Part shown: piece by piece, positions 18,793 through 26,833 of the stretch | Position numbering within the stretch: the stretch's first letter is position 1 | Layout: each line of letters starts with the position of its first letter | Origin: Chitinophaga hostae | GTDB lineage: Bacteria > Bacteroidota > Bacteroidia > Chitinophagales > Chitinophagaceae | Length of the DNA stretch: 64,000 nt | NCBI RefSeq assembly: GCF_018224885.1 | Contig: NZ_JAGTXB010000011.1 | Location: 62,001-126,000 of the forward strand | Direction: 5' to 3' | Made by a program: the position numbers and the translations under genes | The notes under the pieces: model-generated | What the model saw: the letters and a program-made list of their open reading frames with translations, nothing else | What the model was told of the DNA's origin: nothing | Database searches by the model: none

Positions 18793-18836
18793 CTGTTGAG
18801 GAATCATATGCATCTGCACACCTGGTTCCTCAACAG
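18793..18836. terminator. Long-loop hairpin between SDR gene and AraC gene
   Basis: CTGTTGAGGAA (18793-18803) pairs perfectly with TTCCTCAACAG (18826-18836); the loop is 22 bases. Only ATTTAAAA follows, and the next ATG is 12 bases on. It may terminate the SDR transcript or act as a leader structure or operator for the AraC gene. Confidence 0.45.
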
Positions 18837-18848
18837 ATTTAAAACACT

Positions 18849-19766
18849 ATGGCAGATATAACACCACACCGAATTAAAACGATCAGCGAATTTCATCAGC
18901 TCCGGGGTTTGCCGAAGCCGGAACATCCACTCATCAGCGTGGTGGATTATGCTGCTATCAAACATAGGCCAGGAGCCAAGTCCAGCTGTATATTTGACTT
19001 CTATTCCATCTCGATAAAACGCGGGATAGGCGGAAAAATGCTGTATGGACAACAGCAATATGATTTTGATGAAGGAGTGATGTTTTTCATGGCGCCCAAC
19101 CAGGTTTTCAGGATTGAAACGGATGCAAAAACAACAGAAGAACGTTCCGGATGGATGCTGCTGGTTCATCCCGATTTTTTGTGGAATACTTCCCTGGCAA
19201 AGACTATCAGGCAGTATAAATATTTTGACTATTCGGTCAGCGAGGCATTATTTCTTTCCGAAAAAGAGGAACTCACGCTTAACAATGTTATTGAAAACAT
19301 CCGGCAGGAATATCATTCCAACATTGATAAATTCAGCCAGCAAATCATCATTTCGCAGATAGAAACACTGTTGAACTACTCGGAGAGATATTATCACCGC
19401 CAGTTCATCACCAGGAAAATTTCCAATCATAAAATCCTCGATCAGCTGGAAGATTTGCTGACAGCTGCTTTCAACAGCGACGACCTGGTAAAAAACGGAT
19501 TACCCACTGTGCAGCATATTGCCGGCGCACTAAACCTGTCGCCTAAATATTTAAGCAGCCTGTTAAAGGTATTAACCGGGCAAACTGTTCAGCAACAGAT
19601 TCATGATAAACTGATTGAAAAAGCCAAGGAGAAATTATCTGTTACAACGTTATCTGTCAGTGAGATTGCTTATGAATTAGGGTTTGAGCACTCCCAGTCT
19701 TTCAGTAAGTTATTTAAAAGTAAAACCAGTCTTTCGCCGTTGGAGTTCCGGAGGTCGTTTAATTGA
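18849..19766 (+). CDS. AraC family transcriptional regulator
   Basis: 305 residues. The N-terminal half (about 1-180) is a cupin-like sensor (GKMLYGQQQYDFDEGVMFFMAPNQVF). The C-terminal AraC DNA-binding domain spans about 205-300: VQHIAGALNLSPKYLSSLLK, then SVSEIAYELGFEHSQSFSKLF and SPLEFRRSF. It follows the SDR gene in the same direction and may form a regulatory unit with it and with the divergent AraC gene at 16883-17689. Confidence 0.9.
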   Translation: MADITPHRIKTISEFHQLRGLPKPEHPLISVVDYAAIKHRPGAKSSCIFDFYSISIKRGIGGKMLYGQQQYDFDEGVMFFMAPNQVFRIETDAKTTEERSGWMLLVHPDFLWNTSLAKTIRQYKYFDYSVSEALFLSEKEELTLNNVIENIRQEYHSNIDKFSQQIIISQIETLLNYSERYYHRQFITRKISNHKILDQLEDLLTAAFNSDDLVKNGLPTVQHIAGALNLSPKYLSSLLKVLTGQTVQQQIHDKLIEKAKEKLSVTTLSVSEIAYELGFEHSQSFSKLFKSKTSLSPLEFRRSFN

Positions 19767-19792
19767 TAGTTGCCTATAATAGCTTACTTTTA
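19763..19792 (+). promoter_or_regulatory. Promoter of the MORN/TPR gene
   Basis: TTG (19763-19765) and TACTTTTA (19785-19792) are 19 bases apart, a good fit to TTG-N19-TAnnTTTG. The -35-like box overlaps the stop of the AraC gene; the ATG is 20 bases after the -7 box. Confidence 0.5.
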
Positions 19793-19812
19793 GCACAACC
19801 CAATTCCATACC

Positions 19813-20967
19813 ATGAAAAAAATTGTTTTTTTATTGGTTTTATTCCTTGCCTGCAGCCTTTATTCCGTTGCGCAAAATACCAGGGAAGCTATCATGTACA
19901 TTGTTGACTCTATCCCGGTAATAGAGGACCCTGAAGAAGATAACCAGGTTATAGAAGCAGACGTAGCTGATATTACCGTTATTAAAAACAGGGACTCCCT
20001 GAATGCCCTGGGCTACGATAAATTTGCCGGAGCCATTTTCATTTTTACAAAAGCCTATCGTACCCGGTCTGACGACACGAAAAATATTCCGTCTCTAAAA
20101 CAAATGGAAAGAAAGAATGGAGTATGGTATTTCCACGGTAATCTTTACAGCGGCAAGTTCATAGACTATTATTATAGCGGACGAAAACAACATGAGGGAG
20201 CTTTTCAAAACGGGAAAGCAGAAGGGCTTCTAACGAAATATTACTCAAATGGCCTGGTATCAGCAGAAAATTATTATGTCAACGGAATCCAAAATGGTAC
20301 CGAAAAAGAATACTACGAAAATGGAGTACTAAAACAGAAAGGAGAATTTGTAAACGGAAAAGAAACCGGCGTTTGGGAAATGTATTTTCCTAACGGACAG
20401 GTAAGACAACGGAGTTCTTTCAGGGATGGAACAATGGATGGTGAAACAACCGTCTACTATTCCACCGGTCAGGTACGGGCGGTTGAGATCGCAAAAAACG
20501 GGACCATCACGGCTGATAAACGCCTGGAGAAGATAGAGCAAATGATGACCAAGGGGCATGCTTCCTATAAGGAAGGCGACTATAAAGCGGCCATCAAAAA
20601 TTATTCAAAAGCCATAGATCTTGATAGTACCTATGCCGAGGCTTATTTTGCGAGGGGTACTATGAAGTTAAACAACTTCCTGTTTGACGAAGCTATCCTT
20701 GACTTCAACAAGGCCCTGGTATTTGAACCCTATTTTGAAAGAGCCTTGTCCAACAGGGCTTTTGCGCGAATAAGGAAATACCAGTTGGGCAGCGGCAGAA
20801 AATTGTCCGGAAATAGGGACGTAACTGTTATAGCATCCAAGGATGTCCCGGATATCCCTGCAAACGAACGGGTGATTATCTGTGCTGATTTAAAACAAGC
20901 TATATTTTTGGGCGACAACGGTAAAATGATCCTGGATGCCAGGCGGGAGTTTTGTGATGCAAAATAA
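19813..20967 (+). CDS. Secreted protein with YwqK/MORN-like repeats and TPR repeats
   Basis: 384 residues. Signal peptide MKKIVFLLVLFLACSLYSVAQ. Residues about 110-235 hold five consecutive repeats of the YwqK/MORN type, each with a G..NG, W or Y..NG pattern (GAFQNGKAEGLLTKYYSNG, then YVNGIQNGTEKEYYENG and so on). Residues about 245-320 hold TPR units (GDYKAAIKNYSKAIDLDSTY, ILDFNKALVFEPYFERAL). Both repeat types bind proteins or membranes; no enzyme signature is present. Such proteins are frequent in Bacteroidota and of unknown role. It ends 7 bases from the convergent GlxA-type gene. Confidence 0.8.
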   Translation: MKKIVFLLVLFLACSLYSVAQNTREAIMYIVDSIPVIEDPEEDNQVIEADVADITVIKNRDSLNALGYDKFAGAIFIFTKAYRTRSDDTKNIPSLKQMERKNGVWYFHGNLYSGKFIDYYYSGRKQHEGAFQNGKAEGLLTKYYSNGLVSAENYYVNGIQNGTEKEYYENGVLKQKGEFVNGKETGVWEMYFPNGQVRQRSSFRDGTMDGETTVYYSTGQVRAVEIAKNGTITADKRLEKIEQMMTKGHASYKEGDYKAAIKNYSKAIDLDSTYAEAYFARGTMKLNNFLFDEAILDFNKALVFEPYFERALSNRAFARIRKYQLGSGRKLSGNRDVTVIASKDVPDIPANERVIICADLKQAIFLGDNGKMILDARREFCDAK

Positions 20968-20974
20968 CCGCTGC

Positions 20975-21967
20975 CTAAGCCACCGTCCTGGTCCTGTACT
21001 TATTCCTGTATTCCACCGGCGTAGAACCGGTGATTCTTTTAAATACCGTCCTGAATGTTTTCAGGTCGTTATAACCCACACTATAAGTAATTGCTGCAAT
21101 ATTGGTTTCTCCGGATTCAAACGCTTTTTTTGCGGCTTCTACTTTTATGCGCTGAATAAATTCTATGGGGCTTAACGAGGTGGCGCTCTTGAACCGGCGG
21201 ATAAAATTCCGTTTGCTCATATTTACTTCCCTGGCAATTTGCTCCACAGAAATATCTGATTCAAACTTCTTCTCAATATAACTTTGTGCTTTGTGTATGT
21301 CATCATCATTGTGTTGGCGGCGTCCTGAAAAGATGGTGAAAATATTTTGGGAGGTTCGGCCGTAGTCCAGCGCGTAGTATTTGCTCAGCTCTACTGCAAT
21401 GTCTTTACCACAGTGTGTTTCTATAAAATACAGCAGCGCATTTAAAGCTGAAAACCCTCCCCCACCGGTTATAATAGCTTTGGAATGGGTAACCACATGT
21501 TCCGCCTTAAAATCGATTAAGGGATATCGTTGCTGCAGGTCTTCAATGGCGCCCCAGTGAGAGGTAGCCGGCATTCCATTTAACAGGCCGCATTCTGCCA
21601 GGAAATAAGTTCCGGTGCAGAGACTGATGATCTCCGCTTCTTTATCATATTTATCTTTTACCCAGCCGATGAGTTCCCGGTTTTTGCTGAGCAGGGAGTC
21701 GATACCTGCCGGATCGGTACCCATTGGCGGAATGATAACGATATCTGTGTCAAATTCATCAGCAAGCGTTTTGCTGCAGTCAAACCGTATAGGCATATTC
21801 AGCTGCACAGTTTTAAGCCGCACCCCCACCAGCTCTATCCGGAAAGGAGCTGGCAGGCCTTTCCTTACAACAGCCTCATTTGCGCTGGCCAGTAAAGCGG
21901 CTGTGGTGGAAACCGCCGTCGGTAACACCTCTTCGTATATTATAATTGAAATATGTTTCATTACCAT
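20975..21967 (-). CDS. GlxA-type regulator: DJ-1/PfpI domain plus AraC helix-turn-helix
   Basis: 330 residues; the second ATG two codons later (21961) is an equally good start. Residues about 4-190 form a DJ-1/PfpI class I amidotransferase-like domain with the nucleophile-elbow cysteine in SLCTGTYFLAECGLL. Residues about 225-325 are the AraC DNA-binding domain: SVEQIAREVNMSKRNFIRRF and AITYSVGYNDLKTFRTVFKR. GlxA-like regulators control responses to small metabolites; the ligand here is unknown. It is divergent from the DUF1569 gene at 22096 and could regulate it. Confidence 0.9.
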   Translation of the reverse strand: MVMKHISIIIYEEVLPTAVSTTAALLASANEAVVRKGLPAPFRIELVGVRLKTVQLNMPIRFDCSKTLADEFDTDIVIIPPMGTDPAGIDSLLSKNRELIGWVKDKYDKEAEIISLCTGTYFLAECGLLNGMPATSHWGAIEDLQQRYPLIDFKAEHVVTHSKAIITGGGGFSALNALLYFIETHCGKDIAVELSKYYALDYGRTSQNIFTIFSGRRQHNDDDIHKAQSYIEKKFESDISVEQIAREVNMSKRNFIRRFKSATSLSPIEFIQRIKVEAAKKAFESGETNIAAITYSVGYNDLKTFRTVFKRITGSTPVEYRNKYRTRTVA

Positions 21968-22063
21968 TTGGGTATTGCTTAGTTAAAACTACACAAAAAA
22001 AATGGCACAAAATGCACTGTTCATTGTCACTTTAGCACAGTGATGACCTTTAGATGCCGTCAT

Positions 22064-22071
22064 AATTTTGC
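22064..22071 (+). promoter_or_regulatory. -7 element of the DUF1569 gene
   Basis: TAATTTTG matches TAnnTTTG; the ATG is at 22096. A half-site pair CACTGT (22015-22020) and ACAGTG (22038-22043), separated by 17 bases, lies upstream in the region shared with the divergent GlxA-type gene and could be a regulator site. Confidence 0.35.
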
Positions 22072-22095
22072 TTCAGAAACCTTAAACAAACTGTT

Positions 22096-22548
22096 ATGAA
22101 GACAATATTTGACAACACAACCAGGGAGGAATTGATTGGCAGAATTAATTCTCTCACTCCCAAAAGCACTCCACAGTGGGGCAAAATGAGTGTTTATCAA
22201 ATGGCAAAGCATTGCACCATCTGGAACAACTGGATCCTGGGAAAGAAACAATATGACTATACACAGGGCTTACTGGGGTGGATTTTTGGTAAAATGGCAT
22301 TAAAGGGAATGGTGAAAGATGACAGTCCAATGAAAAAAAATATGCCCGCAGGATCCGCCTTTTTTTCAAAAGAAAAGACCGGTGACGTAGAACGTGAAAA
22401 AAAGCTCTGGATGGAGCAGGTAGCTGAATATGCCCATTATTCGAACCCGGGTTTTGTACACGATTTCTTTGGCAAAATGAAAGTAGACGAAATCGGCATT
22501 CTTGCCTATAAGCATTTCGACCATCACCTGCGGCAGTTTAACGCGTAG
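22096..22548 (+). CDS. DUF1569 domain protein
   Basis: 150 residues with no signal peptide, hence cytoplasmic. Matches the DUF1569 pattern: an N-terminal helix, WGKMSVYQMAKHC (the conserved M..HQM..H.. region), a PAGSAFF turn and the end GILAYKHFDHHLRQF with the histidines that in the related DinB-like four-helix bundles bind metal. The reaction, if any, is unknown. Transcribed divergently from the GlxA-type regulator, which suggests that it is a target of that regulator. Confidence 0.78.
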   Translation: MKTIFDNTTREELIGRINSLTPKSTPQWGKMSVYQMAKHCTIWNNWILGKKQYDYTQGLLGWIFGKMALKGMVKDDSPMKKNMPAGSAFFSKEKTGDVEREKKLWMEQVAEYAHYSNPGFVHDFFGKMKVDEIGILAYKHFDHHLRQFNA

Positions 22549-22575
22549 CGGCAGCTTTATACGGCGCCCTGCGAA

Positions 22576-22612
22576 GTCCCACATGGCCCTTTAAAGAGGA
22601 CCGTGTGGGGAC
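22576..22612. terminator. Imperfect hairpin between DUF1569 gene and GH88 gene
   Basis: GTCCCACATGG pairs with CCGTGTGGGGAC across a short AT-rich loop, with one bulge and one G-U pair. It lies between two converging genes, so it can serve both, although neither strand has a long T tract. Confidence 0.45.
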
Positions 22613-22621
22613 CCCGGGATG

Positions 22622-23857
22622 CTAATTTAGCGAAGCCTTATACCGCTGCAACGCCTCCATAAAGTAGTAGTCCGCATACACCAGCGGCACATCGATCTCG
22701 GCATTGTGCGGAATGCTTCCCACACTGTGCATCAGTATAAAGTTACCGTTCTTTTCCGCAGGCGCCCTGTACGCGGCTCCCGCCAGCGAATGCAACATAG
22801 TGATGGCTGCCTGGCGATACTTAGCAGCTTTGCTGTTGTCGACATAGCGACTCAGTTCAAACAAGGCTGATGCCACAATAGCGGCCGCAGAAACATCCCG
22901 GTATTTTGTTTTTATATTGTTGGCATTGGAACGTATGCCTGGTTTGAATCCTGCTTCCTCGGCATTGAAATCCCAGTAAGGTACTTTGTCGGCCGGAAGA
23001 TTTTTGTTGTCCAGGAACCAGTCGGCCATACCGGCCGCCGTTTTGAGGAAACGCGGATCCTCTGTTTCCCGGTAAATCATCGTAAATCCATAAATACCCC
23101 ATGCCTGACCGCGTGACCAGGTAGAATTATCCGCAAATCCCTGCGCGGTTTCCCGGGCAAGTACCTGACCATTGGTCGTATCATAGCATACAACATGATA
23201 TGAGCTGTAATCCGGGCGTATTTGGTGCTGCATGGCGGCTTCCGCATGACTTACCGCGATATGACGAAAGCTGGTATCGCCGGTTTCCCTGGAAGCAAAG
23301 AACAACAACTCCAGGTTCATCAGGTTGTCAATGATCACCGGGTAATAATACATCTGCTGCCCATGCCATGACTTAAACGCATTCCAGGATTTGATGCTCC
23401 GGGTTACCGGGCTGAAACGCGTGCTGAGTGAACGGGCGCCCTGGATAAGGATATCCCTGTATGCTTTGTTTCCGGTTAACCGGTAAGCATTGCCATAACT
23501 GCAATACATCATGAAACCAAGATCATGGTGCTGGGTAAAATCTTTCAGCGGTTCCAGTTTTTCCGTCCATTTTACAGCTTCCTGCTGCCACACGGGATCC
23601 TTTGTTTGTTCGTAGGCATACCAGAGCGAGCCGGGAAAAAAGCCGGGCGTCCAGTCGTACATCGAAGTGGTGATCATTTTCCCTTCCTTGTTGATGGTCC
23701 GGGGAAAAGCCAGGCTATCACGGGATTCCGTATCCTTCAGCATATGCCTGAGCTGTTGCTGCGCAAAGCCCGCGTTAGTGCTGATAAAATCCATCTCCCC
23801 GCCTGCAGTGTAGGCAGTCAGGCCGGCGGCTAAAATAAGATAAAGCAATGGTTTCAT
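22622..23857 (-). CDS. Unsaturated glucuronyl hydrolase, glycoside hydrolase family 88
   Basis: 411 residues with a short signal peptide (LLYLILAAGLTAYTAG). GH88 enzymes hydrate the 4,5-unsaturated uronic acid left by polysaccharide lyases and so release the rest of the oligosaccharide. The alpha/alpha-barrel shows YDWTPGFFPGSLWY, then D112 in HHDLGF and D177 in PVIIDNLMNLELL, which correspond to the two essential aspartates known in Bacillus GL1 UGL; SRGQAWGIYGF and YWDF also match. Last gene of the minus arm of PUL 2. It fits exactly with the PL8 lyase at 34281-37175. Confidence 0.95.
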   Translation of the reverse strand: MKPLLYLILAAGLTAYTAGGEMDFISTNAGFAQQQLRHMLKDTESRDSLAFPRTINKEGKMITTSMYDWTPGFFPGSLWYAYEQTKDPVWQQEAVKWTEKLEPLKDFTQHHDLGFMMYCSYGNAYRLTGNKAYRDILIQGARSLSTRFSPVTRSIKSWNAFKSWHGQQMYYYPVIIDNLMNLELLFFASRETGDTSFRHIAVSHAEAAMQHQIRPDYSSYHVVCYDTTNGQVLARETAQGFADNSTWSRGQAWGIYGFTMIYRETEDPRFLKTAAGMADWFLDNKNLPADKVPYWDFNAEEAGFKPGIRSNANNIKTKYRDVSAAAIVASALFELSRYVDNSKAAKYRQAAITMLHSLAGAAYRAPAEKNGNFILMHSVGSIPHNAEIDVPLVYADYYFMEALQRYKASLN

Positions 23858-23860
23858 ATG

Positions 23861-24772
23861 CTATGGTGTCACTTTAATGATAAGTTCCCGTATCACACTT
23901 TTTTCTTCATCCAGCGTGTGGTTAAACGCCACAAAGGCGACCCTGTATACGCCGGGAGCCGGATATACATAAGCATATTCCTGCTTGTCCGGTTCATTGA
24001 TACTTTTAATGCCGGTGCTCACATCGCCCGGAACACGGCCTGCATACAATGGCCTGGTGACAATCCAGCTGGTATTGCCGGATGCACTGCTGTTACCTCC
24101 TGTGATTTTAAGATCCGTAGCAGATGCTGTCCACCGGCCATTGGCAGGGCTCCATACATTGCCGTAACGTGTCCAGTAAGCAACGTCTGTTGACAAGGAG
24201 CTTAACAAAACAGTTTTTTCCGGCAATACATTGTTCACTGTAAATTCGGTGATCGTCCAGGTACGTTGGGTGGTACCCGTTACACCGCTGTATTTAAAAG
24301 CTATGAATAATGAATCATTTTCGTTTGCCACCAGGTCGGTGACATCAACTGCGCCAAAAGGCGCCACGGTAGCATTGCTTGCCAGTGTGCCACGGTTACT
24401 GATGTTTGTCCATGCAGCATCCGTTACGGCAGCAGAATCGAGGCCCTTTAGTTTGTTAGTCGCCAATACCTGCAGGGTATTCGCCTGTGTACCGAATTCC
24501 GCTTTGGAAGAAAAGCTCAGCATAATGCGGCCAAGCTTATAAGCAGCGCTGCGCCCATCGTAACGCTTGCCGGGCTCCCCGGAGTAAAATGCGATATTAC
24601 CTGCGGCGCCGCTGAATTTGAAGCGGGTCGTATCTCCCAATCGATAAGTAAACGTGTCTGCTACGCGCCGTGCAGGATCTAACGTAACATTAAAATCCGG
24701 TGCAGCTACTTCCAGTTTTTTAGAACAGGCTGCCGCCAGGATAGGCAATAATATGAGGAGTGATTTTTTCAT
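23861..24772 (-). CDS. DUF5017 surface lipoprotein of PUL 2
   Basis: 303 residues with lipobox ILAAAC at residues 11-16. The body fits DUF5017: a first beta-sandwich (about 25-200, DTFTYRLGDTTRFKFSG and ISFY-like strands), then a region with ASGNTSWIVTRPL, and a final PKD-like strand set (YAYVYPAPGVYRVAFVA). Proteins of this type follow SusD and are taken as surface glycan-binding proteins that set specificity. Spaced 17 bases after SusD and 3 bases before GH88. Confidence 0.8.
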   Translation of the reverse strand: MKKSLLILLPILAAACSKKLEVAAPDFNVTLDPARRVADTFTYRLGDTTRFKFSGAAGNIAFYSGEPGKRYDGRSAAYKLGRIMLSFSSKAEFGTQANTLQVLATNKLKGLDSAAVTDAAWTNISNRGTLASNATVAPFGAVDVTDLVANENDSLFIAFKYSGVTGTTQRTWTITEFTVNNVLPEKTVLLSSLSTDVAYWTRYGNVWSPANGRWTASATDLKITGGNSSASGNTSWIVTRPLYAGRVPGDVSTGIKSINEPDKQEYAYVYPAPGVYRVAFVAFNHTLDEEKSVIRELIIKVTP

Positions 24773-24789
24773 GGTTGTACTTTTTTTAA

Positions 24790-26832
24790 TTACCAGCCTT
24801 CGTTTTGTGTCAACAGGCGGTTAAGGTTAAGCTCATAGGTTGGCTTCGGCAACATCACATGCCGGGCACTCACATTGCGTATCCCCTGCAAACCGTTAGG
24901 GTTGCCGGTAGATGTTACACCTGCGCCGTTGGACGTAGCCCATGCCGCAAAGTTCTGCATGTCTGTCACGAAACTTCCCCACCTGATCAGGTCGGCCTTC
25001 CTCACTGCTTCAAAACACAGCTCGCGCATCCGTTCATCGCGAATGGCCTGCTGAAATGCCTCTTTGTTAAGCCCCGGTGTAAGATCAGATTCATTGCCCA
25101 CTGTGATAGTGGCCGTAGCGGTGGCCGCCTCTCCCGCATAGGTAAATACGGCGCCGGTTACAGCAGCATCAGAAGCACCCGTGGTATGAGTTGGTGCTGT
25201 ATTGGTGGAAGTACCTGCCGTTGTTACGGTGTACAGCATTCCGTTGTTGGTAATTTGCATACCCGCTGCATAGCTGATGCCTGGCGTCCAGAAAGTGCCA
25301 ATCACTACAACCGGAGAGGAGGTATAATAAGACCCTGGCGTTAATGCGCCGGGATTGCTGAGATAAATACCGTTTACTTTGCCGCCGGTAACAATAGCAG
25401 TTCCGGTGGCGCCGCTGCCACCGCCGCCGGTGATGCTTACGGCAGGAGCCTGGGTATAACCATCTCCCAGTTTCACCATGGTAATGGATTTAACCACGTT
25501 CCCATTCATTAATCCATATCCTCTTTTTCTTACCTGGTTAATATAGTTATAAGCATTCGCAGGGCCGTTCAGGTAGTTCTCCGCCTCTGCGCGCATCAGT
25601 AATACATCTGAATAACGGATCACCGGCCAGTTGATATTGTAGGTACCGCCTACACCATTGGTGTTGCGGATGGCCTGCGGCACATACTCCCGTCTGAACT
25701 TGCCGGCACACATCTGCCAGGGATTCGGACGGGTTGCTTTTACACGTGGATTTGTTCCGGTATAGATATAGCCGGCACAGTTCCAGTCACGGCGAATATC
25801 CAGCGAAGCCTTGTTAGGAGCCGCCACCCCGCCAGGATCCACCTCATACGAATCGAATAATTTTTTGGTCACCCACACCCATGCCGCAGCATTGTAGGAA
25901 GTAGAATCCAACGCCGTAACTGTAGACTGGATACCTACAAAGTTGCCGATGTCATTTCCCGATTTGTTCACTACACCGGCAGCTGCGCCCAGAGAGCCCA
26001 GCTCCCAGATATTTTCTTTCACATCGTACTGGTCCCTGGCCAGGTTGATGAATACCTGGCGATAATCGGGATTCAATGCGTGAAGCCCGGAAAGGATTAC
26101 CTTATCTGTATAGGTGATCACATCCTGGTATTTGGTGGTATTATTTTGCGGATAACCGGCCCAGTAAAGGTACACGCGTGCCAGCATGGCCTGCACGGCG
26201 GTGAGTGTTACCACGTCATTAAATTTCGCCTGGGTAACGGTATAGTCTTTCAACAATATCTCCGCTTCCTTCATATCTTTTTCAATCTGTTTATACATAT
26301 CCGCCTGTTTAACCTGGGGCATGTTTACATCATTGATGGCGGGTGTGTGAAGGACCAGCGGCACATCTCCATAATTACTGGTAAGAATAAAATACAGGAA
26401 GCCACGCAGAAACAAGGCCTGTCCTTTGATAATATTACGGCGGGAAGCATCCATTGCGGGTTTGTCGATATTATCAAGCAAGGCGTTAATATTATTGATA
26501 CCCACGTATGCATAGCGCCAGATGCCGGCAATATGTACAAGCGATGCATCATAGTTATAACGCAATCCACGCGCATCGCCGTCTGCCGTGCGGTTGGACA
26601 TCACCTCGTCTGTAGTGGATACAAAGTTGAAACCCATTACCTGCGCATAAAGTTCGGGGCGCATCAGATCGCCGTACACGCCATTCAGGGCCTGCTGCAG
26701 CTGCGCTTCTGTTCCATAATAATTGTCGCTGGTATAAAAATCCGTTGGTTTGGTATCGAGAAATTTTTTGCAGGAAGTAAGCCCTGCTATTGCTATACAT
26801 GCCAGGATGCAAATACGTTTCATGTTCATCAT
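24790..26832 (-). CDS. SusD/RagB family lipoprotein of PUL 2 with inserted phage-like module
   Basis: 680 residues. Lipobox IAGLTSC (residue 21), then KFLDTKPTDFY. Typical SusD segments: GQALFLRGFLYFILTSNYGDVPL, AMLARVYLYWAGYP and, near the end, ERMRELCFEAVRKADLIRWG and LPKPTYELNLN. Between VRKRGYGL and SDLTPGLNKEAF, residues about 445-580, lies an insertion of about 135 residues with DGYTQAPAVSITGGGGSGAT and NGMLYTVTTAGTS, patterns I associate with phage structural proteins. Without it the protein would have the usual length of about 545. The start is one base after the SusC stop, so the two are translationally coupled. Confidence 0.95.
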   Translation of the reverse strand: MMNMKRICILACIAIAGLTSCKKFLDTKPTDFYTSDNYYGTEAQLQQALNGVYGDLMRPELYAQVMGFNFVSTTDEVMSNRTADGDARGLRYNYDASLVHIAGIWRYAYVGINNINALLDNIDKPAMDASRRNIIKGQALFLRGFLYFILTSNYGDVPLVLHTPAINDVNMPQVKQADMYKQIEKDMKEAEILLKDYTVTQAKFNDVVTLTAVQAMLARVYLYWAGYPQNNTTKYQDVITYTDKVILSGLHALNPDYRQVFINLARDQYDVKENIWELGSLGAAAGVVNKSGNDIGNFVGIQSTVTALDSTSYNAAAWVWVTKKLFDSYEVDPGGVAAPNKASLDIRRDWNCAGYIYTGTNPRVKATRPNPWQMCAGKFRREYVPQAIRNTNGVGGTYNINWPVIRYSDVLLMRAEAENYLNGPANAYNYINQVRKRGYGLMNGNVVKSITMVKLGDGYTQAPAVSITGGGGSGATGTAIVTGGKVNGIYLSNPGALTPGSYYTSSPVVVIGTFWTPGISYAAGMQITNNGMLYTVTTAGTSTNTAPTHTTGASDAAVTGAVFTYAGEAATATATITVGNESDLTPGLNKEAFQQAIRDERMRELCFEAVRKADLIRWGSFVTDMQNFAAWATSNGAGVTSTGNPNGLQGIRNVSARHVMLPKPTYELNLNRLLTQNEGW

Positions 26833-26833
26833 T

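Noticed and set aside
22015-22043. Half-site pair CACTGT/ACAGTG as a GlxA-type operator
   Set aside because: AraC-type regulators usually bind direct repeats; six-base arms 17 bases apart are too weak to call.
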